Positions 31,206-42,433 of a stretch of 64,000 nt of DNA are shown here, one piece after another. A program made the translations under genes and the position numbers. Numbering within the stretch: the stretch's first letter is position 1; every line of letters begins with the position of its first letter. The notes under the pieces were generated by a model that was not told the origin of the DNA, made no database searches, and saw nothing but the letters and a program-made list of their open reading frames with translations. The DNA is from Lepraria neglecta (Eukaryota > Ascomycota > Lecanoromycetes > Lecanorales > Stereocaulaceae), in assembly GCA_033220425.1 (NCBI GenBank), contig CM065647.1:2480001-2544000 (forward strand), given 5' to 3'.

Positions 31206-32950
31206 AGAAATACAGATATTTACATGAAAATATACGAAGAGGTATTGTAGTTAATTATATACACCCTCTTGCAAAACATGTGAGCCAGCGCGCCTGTCTT
31301 CGCGCTTGGCTTCAACCACACCAAAATTTTGGCGGAGCTAAAGCCTGCATTGGAGGGGCTACACCGCCATTCCAATTATTATAGCATATATCTCTGTAGC
31401 TCTCTCTGTATATAGCCATAGCACTACTAATAAATATAGACTATCTCTTCCCTCTATAGCTTTTTCTAGCAGTTGGGATCTCGCCGTCGCCGCCCCATTG
31501 CTGTCGCCCCCCTAGAAGCCCTAGCACACCGCCAGCAGCACCATGCCGTCCAATCCACATAGGAAGCGTCGATCTCATACAGGGGAGTCGAAGCAAAATG
31601 AGCCGGTGGTAGCAGCTCGTCCGGTACGGAAGAAGGTCGCCACCGAGAAGGTCACCGCCAACCTGGCTCAAGCACCCACTCCCAACAGACGCAGTGCCAG
31701 CGTGCCACCTACGCCGGGCAGGCTCAAGCTCAACATGGGCGCTCCTCCCACTCCCAGCCTGAAGCTCAACATAGGGCCTCCTGCAAGACCTCTCCCGAAG
31801 CCTAAAAGGGACGTCCCTAAAGCAAAGTCCAATAAGAAGAAGGCGGGGACGAAGAAGTCCGTATATACGGCTCCGGAGCCGTTATTACAGGAGAAGTTAG
31901 CTGGAAGTGAAGAGGAAGAAAAGGAGGAAGGAGCCGAACCTGAAAAATGATCCGTTTGGTGATATGCTGGCGCCACCGTCTGGTTGCTCGCTTATATCTA
32001 TATCCTCCACCATATCCGCCGTCGTCGCTATTGACCACTCAGGTTATATGCTCCTAGAGCTCAGATGTGACCCGGTTCTATCCCTCTTAGAAGTATTATA
32101 GGTATGAGTCTCAGTCCCAGGTGGCGGGTCTCTAGTCCATGGCTACCGCCGCATTATCATATACTCCAATAACGCCTTCGACCGAGAGACTTGTAGATAG
32201 TCTCGCGTATAAGACTCCTTCGCGGTTAACAACTATGCTCTTTAGCAGGCCGAGCGCTCAGCGCGGAGGTGATCGTTACAGCAATAGCAATCCATCGTTA
32301 TCGTAGGAGTTAGCTTATAGTTAAGGAAGGGCTTCGAATCCACCGTCGAGGGGTCCTTCTGAAGCTCTATTATAACATACTCCGAAGGACTTATCTCACT
32401 TAACAAATATAGCTTCGTCTCGGCCGGCAGGTAGAGCTCCTATACCATCGCGTAAAGAGTCACCTCCCCAGTGTTCATTACCAGTTCCCGCCTCCACTCA
32501 GCAATCTATATAGGTCCCCCCCAGAACTTCACCGTCGCCCGACTAATTAGACGAAGAGAAGGAGGTTAGACTTATCGATTATACGTTAGGTATAAAGCTT
32601 TTCTGGGAGGATGGCAAAAAGGTGGAAATATATAATAACTTCGAGGAGAGGTCTATAGGTAGGAGCAACAACACCTACCTAGGAGCTCTTTATAATAGAG
32701 TATATTAGCAAGCCAAAGAATATGCCGATTAACTCCAGAGCTCTTGCCACCGCGTCTTTTGCTCAGCAGTAATATACTTCTCGAGCTAGACGAAAACAGA
32801 TCGCCGTATAATAAGTCTAGGGCAGGATGGCAGAGTATGGGGGAGGATAGAGTCCCTGCTCCGGCGGTATCATAATGAAAAACCTGGCAAAAAGCTTACC
32901 GTCGATGTTACATATATATTTGGACGCAGTGCCAATAGTGTTTTGCCCAA
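31206..32950. other. Gene-poor tract, possible retroelement remnant
   Basis: About 1.7 kb after the receptor gene. A + frame of 135 codons (31543–31950) encodes a basic, Pro/Lys-rich product with an internal repeat (PPTPGRLKLNMG / PPTPSLKLNIG) and an acidic end. Composition and position resemble the start of a retrotransposon first frame, but no diagnostic domain is seen. The following ~900 bp is rich in TA and lacks long frames, as in old, mutated repeats. I found no terminal repeats. It would be a broken fossil if the assignment is right; a lineage-specific small gene is the alternative. Confidence 0.3.
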
Positions 32951-33670
32951 TGCTCCTCCTAGCATGTCAACTTCGTGGCTTTCCAGGAGTCGTTCCATTT
33001 CGAGGATTCTGTGCATGTCGTGCTTGACTACGTCCCATTTACTCTCACTCAACTTGTGTCGTCTCCTGCTTATCCCACGGAGTCCCAATTGGCATCGATA
33101 CTTGCACAGGTCAGCTACGTCGTCATCGTTTCAAGAGGGCGAGTAGATACTAATCGAAGCAGATTCTCGACTGTCTCGCATACCTCGCTTTCAAAGGTCT
33201 CGAGCACGGTGCTTTGACTTGCTCGAACATACTCGTTACCGAAGAGGGGGATGTCAAGATTGGTAAGCCAGAGACTGGCATTCACGATCCCCGCTGATAC
33301 AGGTTCCAGCAAGCCAAGAATGCTGCCGCGAGATCAGCTCGTCGCCGGTCGCAAATCATGCCGACGTCAAGGCGCTGGGCGTTATTGCTATGGAACTCAT
33401 GCAGAAATATTCCAAGGATGACGGAGCCATAGGTATGGAAGACTTGGATCGTTGGCCGACCGACTCCAACGTTGTGGGCTTTCTGTCGATGACCATATCT
33501 ACCACTTCGGTGAACAACTTGAGAAAGGTAAGGCTGACCTGCTTCACTCCGCTCTCAACTGACAGTCTTAGCATCCACTCTTCCAGTGTCACTGGCGGAA
33601 GGAAGAGCTCAAGTGGATAGTGGCGTTGGCTGGAGTGTCGGCGTATAGGGGCTACAAGTATGTACAATGA
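32950..33670 (+). pseudogene. 5'-truncated protein-kinase-like gene
   Basis: Pieces match a family of fungal degenerate kinases: HVNFVAFQESFHFEDSVHVV to SQLASILAQ (exon end 33109), intron 33110–33159, then QILDCLAYLAFKGLEHGAL with TCSNILVTEEGDVKI (33160–33262). Next come ECCREISSSPVANHADVKAL and MEDLDRWPTDSNVVGFLSM (to 33527), intron 33528–33571, and HPLFQCHWRKEELKWIVALA to the stop at 33668–33670. TCSNI replaces the catalytic loop HRDxKxxN, so even intact members look like pseudokinases. The glycine-rich N-terminal lobe is absent, replaced by unrelated TA-rich sequence. The third exon does not join the second cleanly in phase, which suggests a frameshift. Most likely non-functional. Confidence 0.6.
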
Positions 33671-34070
33671 TCTAGATATTTACTATCGCTTATGCAATTC
33701 GGTGGCTTTATTCTTAAGTGATGATAATTAGATAATGGAAAGGTGTGGACAATGAAAAGATATGGTCACACTTTGGTGATGTATGATTCTAACGGGCTTG
33801 TTCACAAAGGAAGTGCAGGCTCTTAATCCTTTTCATCCCATGTCCACGATTTCGAATTTGCCACCCCATTTGTTGTGCTTTGAGTTGGACATGGACCCTT
33901 TGGGCCATATTTCGGGAATATCTTAGGTGTTTGTACTCTTTTACGTAGTTGCTAAGTGCCCCTTTGGAGGTCCATTAGGATACCTCATTCCCATTCATTC
34001 GCATTTATTCAACTCTATGTAGCTTCCGCTGATCTCATCGCTGCTGAATAACTCAAGGGCTGCGTGGATA
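33671..34070. other. Intergenic region
   Basis: About 400 bp between the kinase-like remnant and the 3' end of the ZNG1 gene. No supported feature. Confidence 0.35.
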
Positions 34071-35533
34071 TCAGCCTCGCGGAATTTCCAAAGCATCCCT
34101 CAAACTCCTCCCCAACTCCTCCCCATCAATACCCCGTCCAATTAGCACCAATTTCCCCATATCATCCCCCCTCCGCTGCATCTCCCCACCTCCTTCTTCC
34201 AGGTTCACTATCTCGAAGACCTCCCGCACACCTTGAATCATGATCTGCGCTCCAGTGGTAGTGAAGGCGCGGCCTTTGAGGCGGTGTATGTCTGGTTGTG
34301 GAGAAGTGAGGGTGCAAGGGTTGTTAGTGTCCGTGGCTGGAGATGAAGGGGGGAGGGTGCGTTCCCAGAGGAGGGAGCGCAGCCAGGTTTGGAGGGATGT
34401 GAGTGCTGCGGGTGTTAGGGGTGGGAGGGGGAGGGTTATTGTTGATATTGTCTGAGGAGACGTGTGAGTTAGCGAGCATGTTCAATGGCTTGCCACGAAT
34501 TTCAGTCTACCATGGGAGGCGGGTGCTTACCGGATCCAAGTGACCATGTCCTTGACTTGCGGTATCGAGGTTATCGATACCGTCGTAGGCGTGCAGGTCA
34601 AGCAGGAAACTCTCGAGTTTGGGAACTTGGCTGTATTGCGTTTGGTGTATTTTGGCTAGGCCGTTGATCGAGTGTATCCGCTCTTCTACATTCGCTAGCT
34701 CCTGTGGCGAGACGCTATCGCACTTGTTAATAACGATGACATCGGCATGCGATATTTGTAGATGTGCTATCGTCAGGTGGGACCCTCCATGCCCATCCTC
34801 GTGCCCTTCGATCTCAACAGGCTTCTCGTCGAGACTAAGGCTTATGTTCTTTGCATCGACCAAAGTAACTATGCCATCAAGGTATATCGAGCTTCCCAAT
34901 CCATCGTCAACCCAGAACAGCGGCGCCAGATTCCCCGGGTCCGCCAGACCAGATGTTTCAAGCATTATGTAGTCGAAGCTTCCCCTCCGCTCCATGAGCG
35001 ATTCGATGGCATTGACGCCGGAGTCTTTGATTGAGCAGCAGAGACAGCCGTTGCCTAGTTCGAGCCATTCCTGCGATTCTTGTCCGTCTTTGGCTACTGT
35101 GAGAGCCTTTTCGATATCCGCAGCTGAAAAAACGTCGTAGGTTAGAATTGTCTTTGGGATTGGTAGGTGGTAGGCTCATACAGTCACCAAATTCTGCGCG
35201 GTATTAGCAATGTATAGGTTGGAAAAGCGAGCTCATGGTGTATACAAGCCGTTCAATATAACTGCTATCTTCTTCCCATGCTGCTCCCTGAGGATGTAGT
35301 TCACCAACGTGGTTTTGCCTGCACCCAAATATCCTGTGATATCCTATTAGCAACACTCTTTGATCGAAAGAAGCAGGAGACACACCAGTAACAATTGTCA
35401 AAGGGACTTTGGCCAGACTTAGATTTCGCAACTGCGAGCTCATAGGGCTGAGAGCTCGCTTATTCATAACCTCGCCCACATCCACCAAGCTTGGTACTTC
35501 TTCCTCATCCATCTCCATTGCTTCCACCAACAA
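34071..35533 (-). CDS. ZNG1: ZNG1/COG0523 zinc metallochaperone GTPase (CobW family)
   Basis: Five exons: 35533–35386, 35333–35250, 35193–35182, 35123–34531, 34451–34071, giving 405 aa. G3E GTPase: Walker [23 protein letters not shown], the CxCC metal motif [18 protein letters not shown], and NKCD for guanine. A His-rich loop ([11 protein letters not shown]) and the CobW C-terminal domain (RLKGRAF … [15 protein letters not shown]) follow. Known role: yeast and human ZNG1 deliver zinc to methionine aminopeptidase. The N-terminal CPELV-type motif of human ZNG1 is not conserved (VPSLV here). The second intron would begin with GC rather than GT, and the third exon is only 12 nt; both are needed to obtain the conserved NEFGDSADIEK. 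Confidence 0.88.
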
Positions 35534-35671
35534 GCAAGCTTGTCGCGACTTTCACAGGGATATCAACCCTTTGCACTCACTAGAGCTTACTAAATTTTGC
35601 CGCAATAGTGAGTTTAGTGACAGCACTAACAGCGCCTACCGGCTAAATATCGGGGCAGATTCCCTCCGCAA
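35534..35671. promoter_or_regulatory. Compact divergent promoter, ZNG1 and MOB3
   Basis: Only 138 bp separate the two divergent start codons, so both genes probably share this control region. No specific binding site can be named with confidence. Confidence 0.4.
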
Positions 35672-37423
35672 ATGTCTGGCAGAACAACACCAACGCCCAC
35701 CAACCCAACACCTGAGAGCTCCTTTTTAAACGAATTTCACCACTTCACAGTCCCTGGTATTCTACGCGCTGACCTTTTAGCCGGGAAATACCCCCCGATA
35801 AGACGCCATTCGTATAGCTCGCAGCTGACAGAGCGTCAAGTTGCTGGGTATCGACCCCGAACACAACGCGGTTGGTACAGCTCAGAGCCAGGAGAACACC
35901 AAGACAGTGCTCAAGATCAACAACATCTGCCAATTGACGAGGGATTCGTACCCGATATGGCTTCCCCTGCGTCTCCTTCGCTGCGTCTACCTAGCCCCCC
36001 ACCGTTCCCAGAAGTCCAAATCGGCCCAAAATCACCTGGTATGGGTCCCAGCGTTCCATCGACAGCCACAGAAGCAGAAAATGCTGCAAAATATGACCAG
36101 TACGCGACAAGGAGAATCCGCCCCGGCACGAAGGCGGCAGACATGGCAGCTGGTCTCCCTCTCATTCCATTGGCTCAAGTGAGTGCCATAAACAGCTTAT
36201 TTACGCTCACTGCTTTTCGGACGCGAAAACAGCTAACATCACCCTAGCTCGACTCTCCCTTCCAGCTCCAAGAGCATCTCAAAGCCCTGTTTAGTTACTA
36301 CACGACCTCCTCCACCTCCCCTCATACCACTCATGCACTAACGCACGATACGGCTCTGAAGATCGCCACCCCACCTGAAGGCGTCGACAAATCTCTCTGG
36401 CTCTATGAGCTCACTCGTCTCTGCGCGATAAAAGGCAACACTCTCATCGTTGCATTCTTCTCAGACAATCCACCCTGCTCTGCCAACACATGCCCAGAAA
36501 TGCGGGCCTCAGAATGGCAGTACCTGTGTGCAGTTCACGAGCCACCAAAGCCCTGTTGTGCAATTGACTACTGCTGTCATACCCTCGACTGGGCCGCCAA
36601 TACGCTCACGTCGCAAAAGAACTTCCCAAGTCGCTTGACGCTGGGTAATGATACTAGTGGAGGCAGCGCAGCGGCTTTGAAGAACTTGACGAACATCATG
36701 AGGAGGGTATATCGCATCTTTGCCCACGCGTGGTTCCAGCATCGTTCGGTGTTCTGGCAAGTGGAGGGACAAGAGGGTCTTTACATACTATTCAAGACTA
36801 TCTGCGATTTCTACGCCCTGATTCCACAGGAGAACTACACTATCCCGCCTGAAGCCGAGGGTCTGCCAGCGAAAGAGGAGGAGCCAGAGGAAGGCAAAGC
36901 TGTATTGAAGAAGCCACAGCAAGCAAATGAAGCTGCTACGACGACCGAGGAAGCGGACACTACGACTACAATCCCCACTGGTGCGACCACCCGTCGTCAC
37001 AAGCATACGCCATCCGTTGGCTCAAGCGTCACTCCTATCCAGGAAGGTGACGAGGAAGACGACAATGCTAATGCAGCTGCCAAAGAGGAAAAGCCCAGCG
37101 GACCATTGGACACATTCTCGAGTTCCATGATGAAGGAAGTACCACTTGCGCAGATCTCGAAGACCGCTGAGAAGAAGGAGGAAATGCCAGTGCCAGCTGA
37201 GAGCAAGACAGCGGAGAAGCTACCCGAAGAAGCAATGCTTCCCAGCACTGAGAAGATCGAGCAAAAAGATGAAGATCATAATGATGATGCCAAATCCGAG
37301 GTTTCTGAGGCGGAGTCAATGGTGACAGTGATTCCTGCGAAGGACGAGGACGAAAAAACCGAGGAGGGATCTGATACTGAGGTGGAGGCCGCTGCTGCTG
37401 AGAAGGACACTGAGGAGGCTTGA
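35672..37423 (+). CDS. MOB3: MOB3/phocein-type Mob protein of the STRIPAK complex
   Basis: Exons 35672–36178 and 36248–37423, phase 0, giving 560 aa. The 69-bp intron ends CTAACATCACCCTAG; a nearby second AG would remove six residues. The Mob/phocein fold covers about residues 190–370: LWLYELTRLCAIKGNTLI, the Cys/His zinc site in CPEMRASEWQYLC with CHTLDWAAN and HAWFQH, then NIMRRVYRIFAHAWF and ICDFYALIPQENYTIPP. It is most like phocein (MOB4) and fungal MOB3, a STRIPAK subunit needed for hyphal fusion and fruiting-body development in Sordaria and Neurospora. Long disordered N- and C-terminal arms (the latter acidic, Glu/Ala/Thr-rich) are usual in filamentous fungi. Confidence 0.92.
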
Positions 37424-38299
37424 ATTCATTTCATAATACTTTTTCCCATCGATCATGCATAGCGATACGGAAGATACCCCATGATATTGGCATTAACAGG
37501 GCGTGCTGAGCAAGGATTCGACGATTCACTTTTGTACCATAGCATCAAGATAGAAAGGCTCGGATCCTAATAGAATGCATGATGTACAAATTGAATTGAG
37601 CTGTTTCCGGTAACAAGTCAACAATAATTGTTGAGCCTGCTCATCCTTAGATTTTAGGTCATTGGAGCTGAAAACACGCCATACTCTGGTCCTTTAGATC
37701 AGAAATGGTACTTTTCCCCAACGGTTATGAACAGCAATGGGTGTACTTCCCGCTCCCCATTATCCGAACTGTATAGTCTTGCTGCTCATGTAACGCAAGG
37801 TATACTAATTGAGAAGCTCTATCTATTTATAAAAACCTCTAAGCTATACTTATTATCAATGTAAGATATAATATCTATAACTCGTCAGGAGCTCCTAGTC
37901 ACCTTTTTTTTCGCTCGCGAGAATCGAATATTAAAGGTATTTGGACCCGAATAAAAATATGAGATACAGGAGGTATGGGAGATCGAAGCTGCTAAAGACT
38001 TGTCTGATGATATAGATAAGGATATTCTATAACTTGAGCTGGAAATGTACTGTTCTCCGCTTCGCTGCCTCAAGAATGGTGTCTTTGCTAGATGAAGAAG
38101 AGGAGGAAATGGTTAGTCTCCCGCTCGATTGTGTTTGTTTAACGCCGTCTCGCTGCGCAGGTAATATAAGATGTGCCAGTTATAAAGTCACACCTTTCTC
38201 CAAAACCCGCCAATTCAATGAGTATTGCTCGTATCGAGATACACATCCGCAGTTCAATCAGCGCTCTAAACGGCCCCTTTCTCGCTTCTTGAGCTCGAA
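37424..38299. other. Gene-free, partly TA-rich stretch
   Basis: About 880 bp after MOB3. The part 37780–38040 is TA-rich and could be the remains of an old repeat, but no element ends can be defined. No supported gene. Confidence 0.35.
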
Positions 38300-38850
38300 C
38301 GTTGCTGGGTCTTTGGTGTGGAATATGGATATTGAACACCATTGGAGATGGAACGGAGCCTTCCAGTGTGACATTTTGTCGGTTCGAGGAGTATAGATAG
38401 GGCGGTGTTCAGAGCGAATGGAGCTGAGTGTTTACGATTCTTTTTAAATTTTGCCTCATTGAAACTATAGCGAGAGATGGAAGGAAGTCCTTGAGTGCGA
38501 TGGTTGGTTATTCGAGGAATAGAGAAGGACTGTGTTCGTTAAAAATTGAAGCTGGTTGCATGCCATTCTTTTCAATTTTGTCCTATGGGAATTACAGCGA
38601 GATATGGAAGGAAGCCTTCAAGTATAACATATTGTCGTTTTAGGAGCGTACATAGACCAGAATTTCTTGCGAATGAAGCTGAATAGATGCCGTTCTTTTC
38701 AACTTTGCTCCATAGGAATTACAGAGAACGATGGAAGTGAGCCTCCAAGTGCGACATTTTATCATTCGAGGAGCAGACATGGATAGGAATTCTGTATGAA
38801 TGAAGTTGATTGCATGCCATTTGATTCCACTCTCCTGCATAAAAGCTACT
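38300..38850. repeat. Diverged tandem repeat, unit about 128 bp, four copies
   Basis: The anchor GAGATGGAAGGAAGCCTT (with changes) recurs near 38345, 38472, 38600 and 38730, spacing about 127–130 bp. Between anchors each copy has, in order, a GTGYGACATTTTGTCGTT-like segment, a TCGAGGAG segment, an AATGAAGCTGATTGCATGCC segment and a TTTTCAACTTTG segment followed by an ATAGGAATTACAG segment. Copies differ by many substitutions, so the array is old. No coding capacity is conserved between copies. Confidence 0.75.
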
Positions 38851-39009
38851 GATGAAGTAACCACCGGAGTGCCTATCGTACAAAACCCGCCATTCTTTGC
38901 CCGAAAATCCCACCCAATGCCGCTCCTCAGTGGCGCTGAGTGCACCGATCGCCGCGGTAATGATGATGATATCGGCATCTCAGGAAGCGATTCGGATCAC
39001 TCCTCCATC

Positions 39010-39729
39010 TCAAACACTGCACACCCTCCCCTCCCGATGGTTATGATACCCACAGTCCATATCTCGATTAGGATCCAGAATGTCCAAAAGATCCTCCACA
39101 TCATCAAACGCCACGATGGTTTCATACACAAAATCCGTGTTGCCATAATCAAGATGCCGCTTGATAAGCTCGTGACGCACTTCTTTCCCCCACAGCGCAG
39201 ACTTGTACAAGAAACTATCCGCGACGTACTCCCGAAGAATGGAGCCTGGCTCTGTGTTCTCGTAGACGGATTTGATGAGAGAGCGCGGGAAGTAGCCATC
39301 TCCACAGGTGTGGCGGTGGCGGATCTTGTCCATGATTAGGTTCTCGAGGTCTTGGACGTTCCAGATTGTTGCTAGGAAGTACATTTCGAGGTACTGGCGT
39401 AGCAGATCTTTGGCTTCTTCTTCGTCGTCTTCGGATAGGTCGGCCAGAGTTCCGCTGTAGAGCCATTTTTCGAAAAGGGCGAAGATGTTGGGATCCCAGT
39501 AGCTGAAGTCGGAGCTCGCAGCTTCATAGTCGAGGTCCATGTCTGGGAAGATTTCCGTGAGGACGTCTCTTGGAAGGGTGAAGATTTTGCTATCGGAGCC
39601 AACAGAGACGATGACGTCCTCAGTGTTCAAGGTGCTACGGTTCATGTCAGTCATTGGTCTTTCAGAGCTCACATCAAACTCTCACCTGTCTGAGTCCTCG
39701 TTGGGATACTCAGACTTAATGGCCGGCAT
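39010..39729 (-). CDS. BTB/POZ-domain-like protein
   Basis: Exons 39729–39686 and 39634–39010 (51-bp intron, AG|C in phase), giving 222 aa. The short first exon supplies MPAIKSEYPNEDSD, joined to STLNTEDVIVSVGSDSKIF. Residues about 18–120 look like a fungal BTB fold: DVIVSVGSDSKIFTLPRDVL, IFALFEKWLYSGTL, then YLEMYFLATIWNVQDLENL. The C-terminal part is helical (the BTB-associated helices). Fungal BTB proteins of this size usually act as interaction or substrate adaptors; no partner can be named. A start within the intron (MSSERPMTDMN) is possible but less consistent. Confidence 0.75.
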
Positions 39730-40222
39730 CGTGACGGTGTTTCTCCTCAAGGTAGGTGTGCTTTTGTGCTATGTTGGCGTAAAGGCTAGGCTATGTTTTG
39801 GTGTTGAGGTCCTGAAAGTGAGGGTTGAAAGCTAGGCAAGTGACGCAGATGGAGCACTGAGCGTGATAAATTGACAGTTGCGCAGGATTAAGGAGCTCAC
39901 CGGCCTCGAAGGAACGAAGTCTCAGAGCAGTGATTGACAAGCATGCGATGCGATTTGATGTTGATCGAGGAAAGAGGAAGGGCAAGTGAAGTGAAGTAGG
40001 TGGTTACAGAGTCAGAGGAGGAGCGGGGGTGCAAGTGAATACAGCGTCTTCAAAGCAAGATTTGGACCAAAGTAGACAACATGACAACTGCCAAGCAGAT
40101 TCACGAAACGCTGAAGAGACTCAACTTATACCAAGACCTACTCGAGAATGCTATTGTGCTACTGCGTGAATATCCCAAAAAGCGATTTATGAGCACATTT
40201 CATTATCTCGTAATGGTTCTGC
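39730..40222. other. Promoter of BTB gene and 3' flank of GDI gene
   Basis: About 490 bp. A + frame starting at 40081 runs into the antisense of the GDI last exons and is a shadow. No other feature. Confidence 0.35.
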
Positions 40223-41994
40223 TCACTCCTGCCCAACCAATTGTTCGCCCTCTCGCAGTCCTTCTACAACAAGCTCTTCTTGCTCTGCTCGGCGGTAGAG
40301 ATCTCTCACATCATCTGCAAGTCTGGTCAGCAAGTTAGCTCCCTCAGCCCAGGGCAAGTCTACGCACCTGTTGTTGTCTCAAAATGGCTAGTTGCATCGT
40401 AGCTCTTTGAGATGAAAATGTTGTCATTTCGGCCGCTCTCCAGGGGCTCGTAGAGTGGAATTGGTGGGCCCATGAACTTCTCTTCGATCTTGCCTAGCCG
40501 GTCCAAGCCGGGTTTCAGCTCGAGATGGTGGTTACTCGAGCCTTCAGCAATCGTAGAGACGATGGCGATGTAGTAGCCTTTGGGGCAGACATTGTGCGCG
40601 GATGAGACGATGGCAATGTAAATGTCTACGTCGTTAGTAAAAATATCAATGAAACAGTGGGCGCTCGTAAGGAAAACATACCATTTTTCCGTCCGACCTG
40701 CGATTGCGGGATGATGAGTTGTGCGGAGTCGCTGTTATCCGTGTTTGCCACGGGATGTGTGAGAATGCAGATAGCCTTCAGCAGATGCCCGACGACCTGC
40801 ACCTTTCTGGGGAAATATGATGGGTCGCCAATTATCTTCTTAGTCTTCGTTGAGAACTTCATGCCCTCGCTATCATCACTCCTTTCTTTCATTGTAGCTT
40901 TGATGCCCGAGACCTTTCCACCTTCCATTTCGATCTCGTCAATGTTTGTATTGAGCATGTATGTACCGCCATAGATAGCTGAAAGTCGCGCGAAGCCTTG
41001 AGGTAGTTCACCGAGGCCGTAGAGAGGGTAGATATAAGGTGACTTTCCGTACCGTGCCATTGAGTTGGCGTACAGTCTTATCCTTAGGATAGTCTCTGTG
41101 GCAGCGCCTTTTTCATTGATATACTCGTCGGTCTGGTAGAGGGCCATTGAGTGTCCAATAAAGTCCTTGGTCGTGGCTTCGAGGCCGAACTTGTCGTAGA
41201 CTTCCCTCATCGTACATTTATTGAGGTCGAGACCTGCATTCCCAAGTCAGAACTAGAGCAATCTTTCCGAACAGCTTTCTCTACCTCCATACGTTGCCGG
41301 ATCGTCCTCTTTGAACGCTCCGACCCATTCCAGGAACTTCTTCGCCCTCCTCTTCTCCCATAAGCCCATCAGAGGCGATCGCAGTGCCTCATTCGCATCT
41401 GAGGGTACTTTCGCTACCGTTGCTTTTGGCCCACTTCCTTGCTGTACATAGCTCCCCGCGATCTGCTTGAATTCGAGATACCGCGTGACGTCCGTGGAGA
41501 CCAGGATATTCGTTAGTTCGCCATTGGACATCAGCAGCTTCGGTACCAAGTCGACGTTCCAATCGTTCACTCTTCCGTATTTCTTCCATGGCTCCTCGCC
41601 TTTGTTGTAGTTGCCATATTTTTTGAAGAGCTGTCGCGCCTTAGTCAATACTGGTCGTAGGTTCGCACGTCGTACTCACGGCTTCAATGTTCACGGAAGC
41701 GGCCTCGCTATGCATTTTCAGCACTTGTAGCAGAAGGACACAAAGGTCTGACGAACCCCCCGTAATGGTCATTCCGATCGATATGTAGCACTTTCTTGCC
41801 CTTCACGCTCAGAACCCTTCACCCATGATTAGCTACTTTTGTAATTTGAGGGCGACCCCTGGAGCGTACCCGGACAACACGCATTCTGTCAAGCCTGCCA
41901 AATCATCAGCTTAACCTTTTCTCAAGTACAAAGGTGGGGAATGTTGACCTGTTCCAAGCACGACAACGTCATATTCGGGAGCAATCTCATCCAT
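40223..41994 (-). CDS. GDI1: Rab GDP-dissociation inhibitor
   Basis: Eight exons: 41994–41949, 41894–41870, 41816–41757, 41707–41680, 41630–41285, 41233–40682, 40625–40368, 40314–40223; phases agree throughout, giving 468 aa. All seven introns are 49–56 bp. Family signatures: MDEIAPEYDVVVLGTGLTEC, VKGKKVLHIDRNDHYGGE (FAD-binding-like fold shared with REP), YGRVNDWNVDLVPK, the mobile effector region MSNGELTNILVSTDVTRYLE, and YIYPLYGLGELPQGFARL. GDI extracts GDP-bound prenylated Rab proteins from membranes and recycles them, so it is essential for vesicle traffic. The clustered short 5' exons are usual for this gene in filamentous fungi. Confidence 0.95.
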
Positions 41995-42433
41995 CTTGGC
42001 GCAGAAGAGACTTCGGCAGATTTAGGGATTGGTCGATCGAGCGTAGAATCGCGAAGCAATGGGCTGGACGGTCGTAGCTTTAAGGCAAAGTTGTCACTGT
42101 GGGACAATGCCCGCTATCGAGATTCGAGAGGCGGTGGCCATAACGCTTTGTCGGAGTTCCACAGCGCCAAGCCCGATGTTGTTCCCTCCGCTGGCAAGCT
42201 GGAAAGGCTCCAGAGACTTCTCCAAGCGTTCGTCTGGTCGGCGCTCTATAATCCAGGACAAGCTACGGCTTGCCAGGCAATGGAGGAACGCTATCGGTAG
42301 CAAGCTGAACGCTCATATAGAGCCAACCTCTACTTGGCAGTCTCCGCAACTGGTATTTTTATTGGTTATGAGCCATTACAATTTACGAATGGGTTGGAAT
42401 AATAACAGTATCACGCCGTCCTTTCTGCCATGC

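Noticed and set aside
40081-40338. 85-codon plus-strand frame
   Set aside because: Its 3' half is antisense to the conserved last exons of Rab GDI; no independent evidence.
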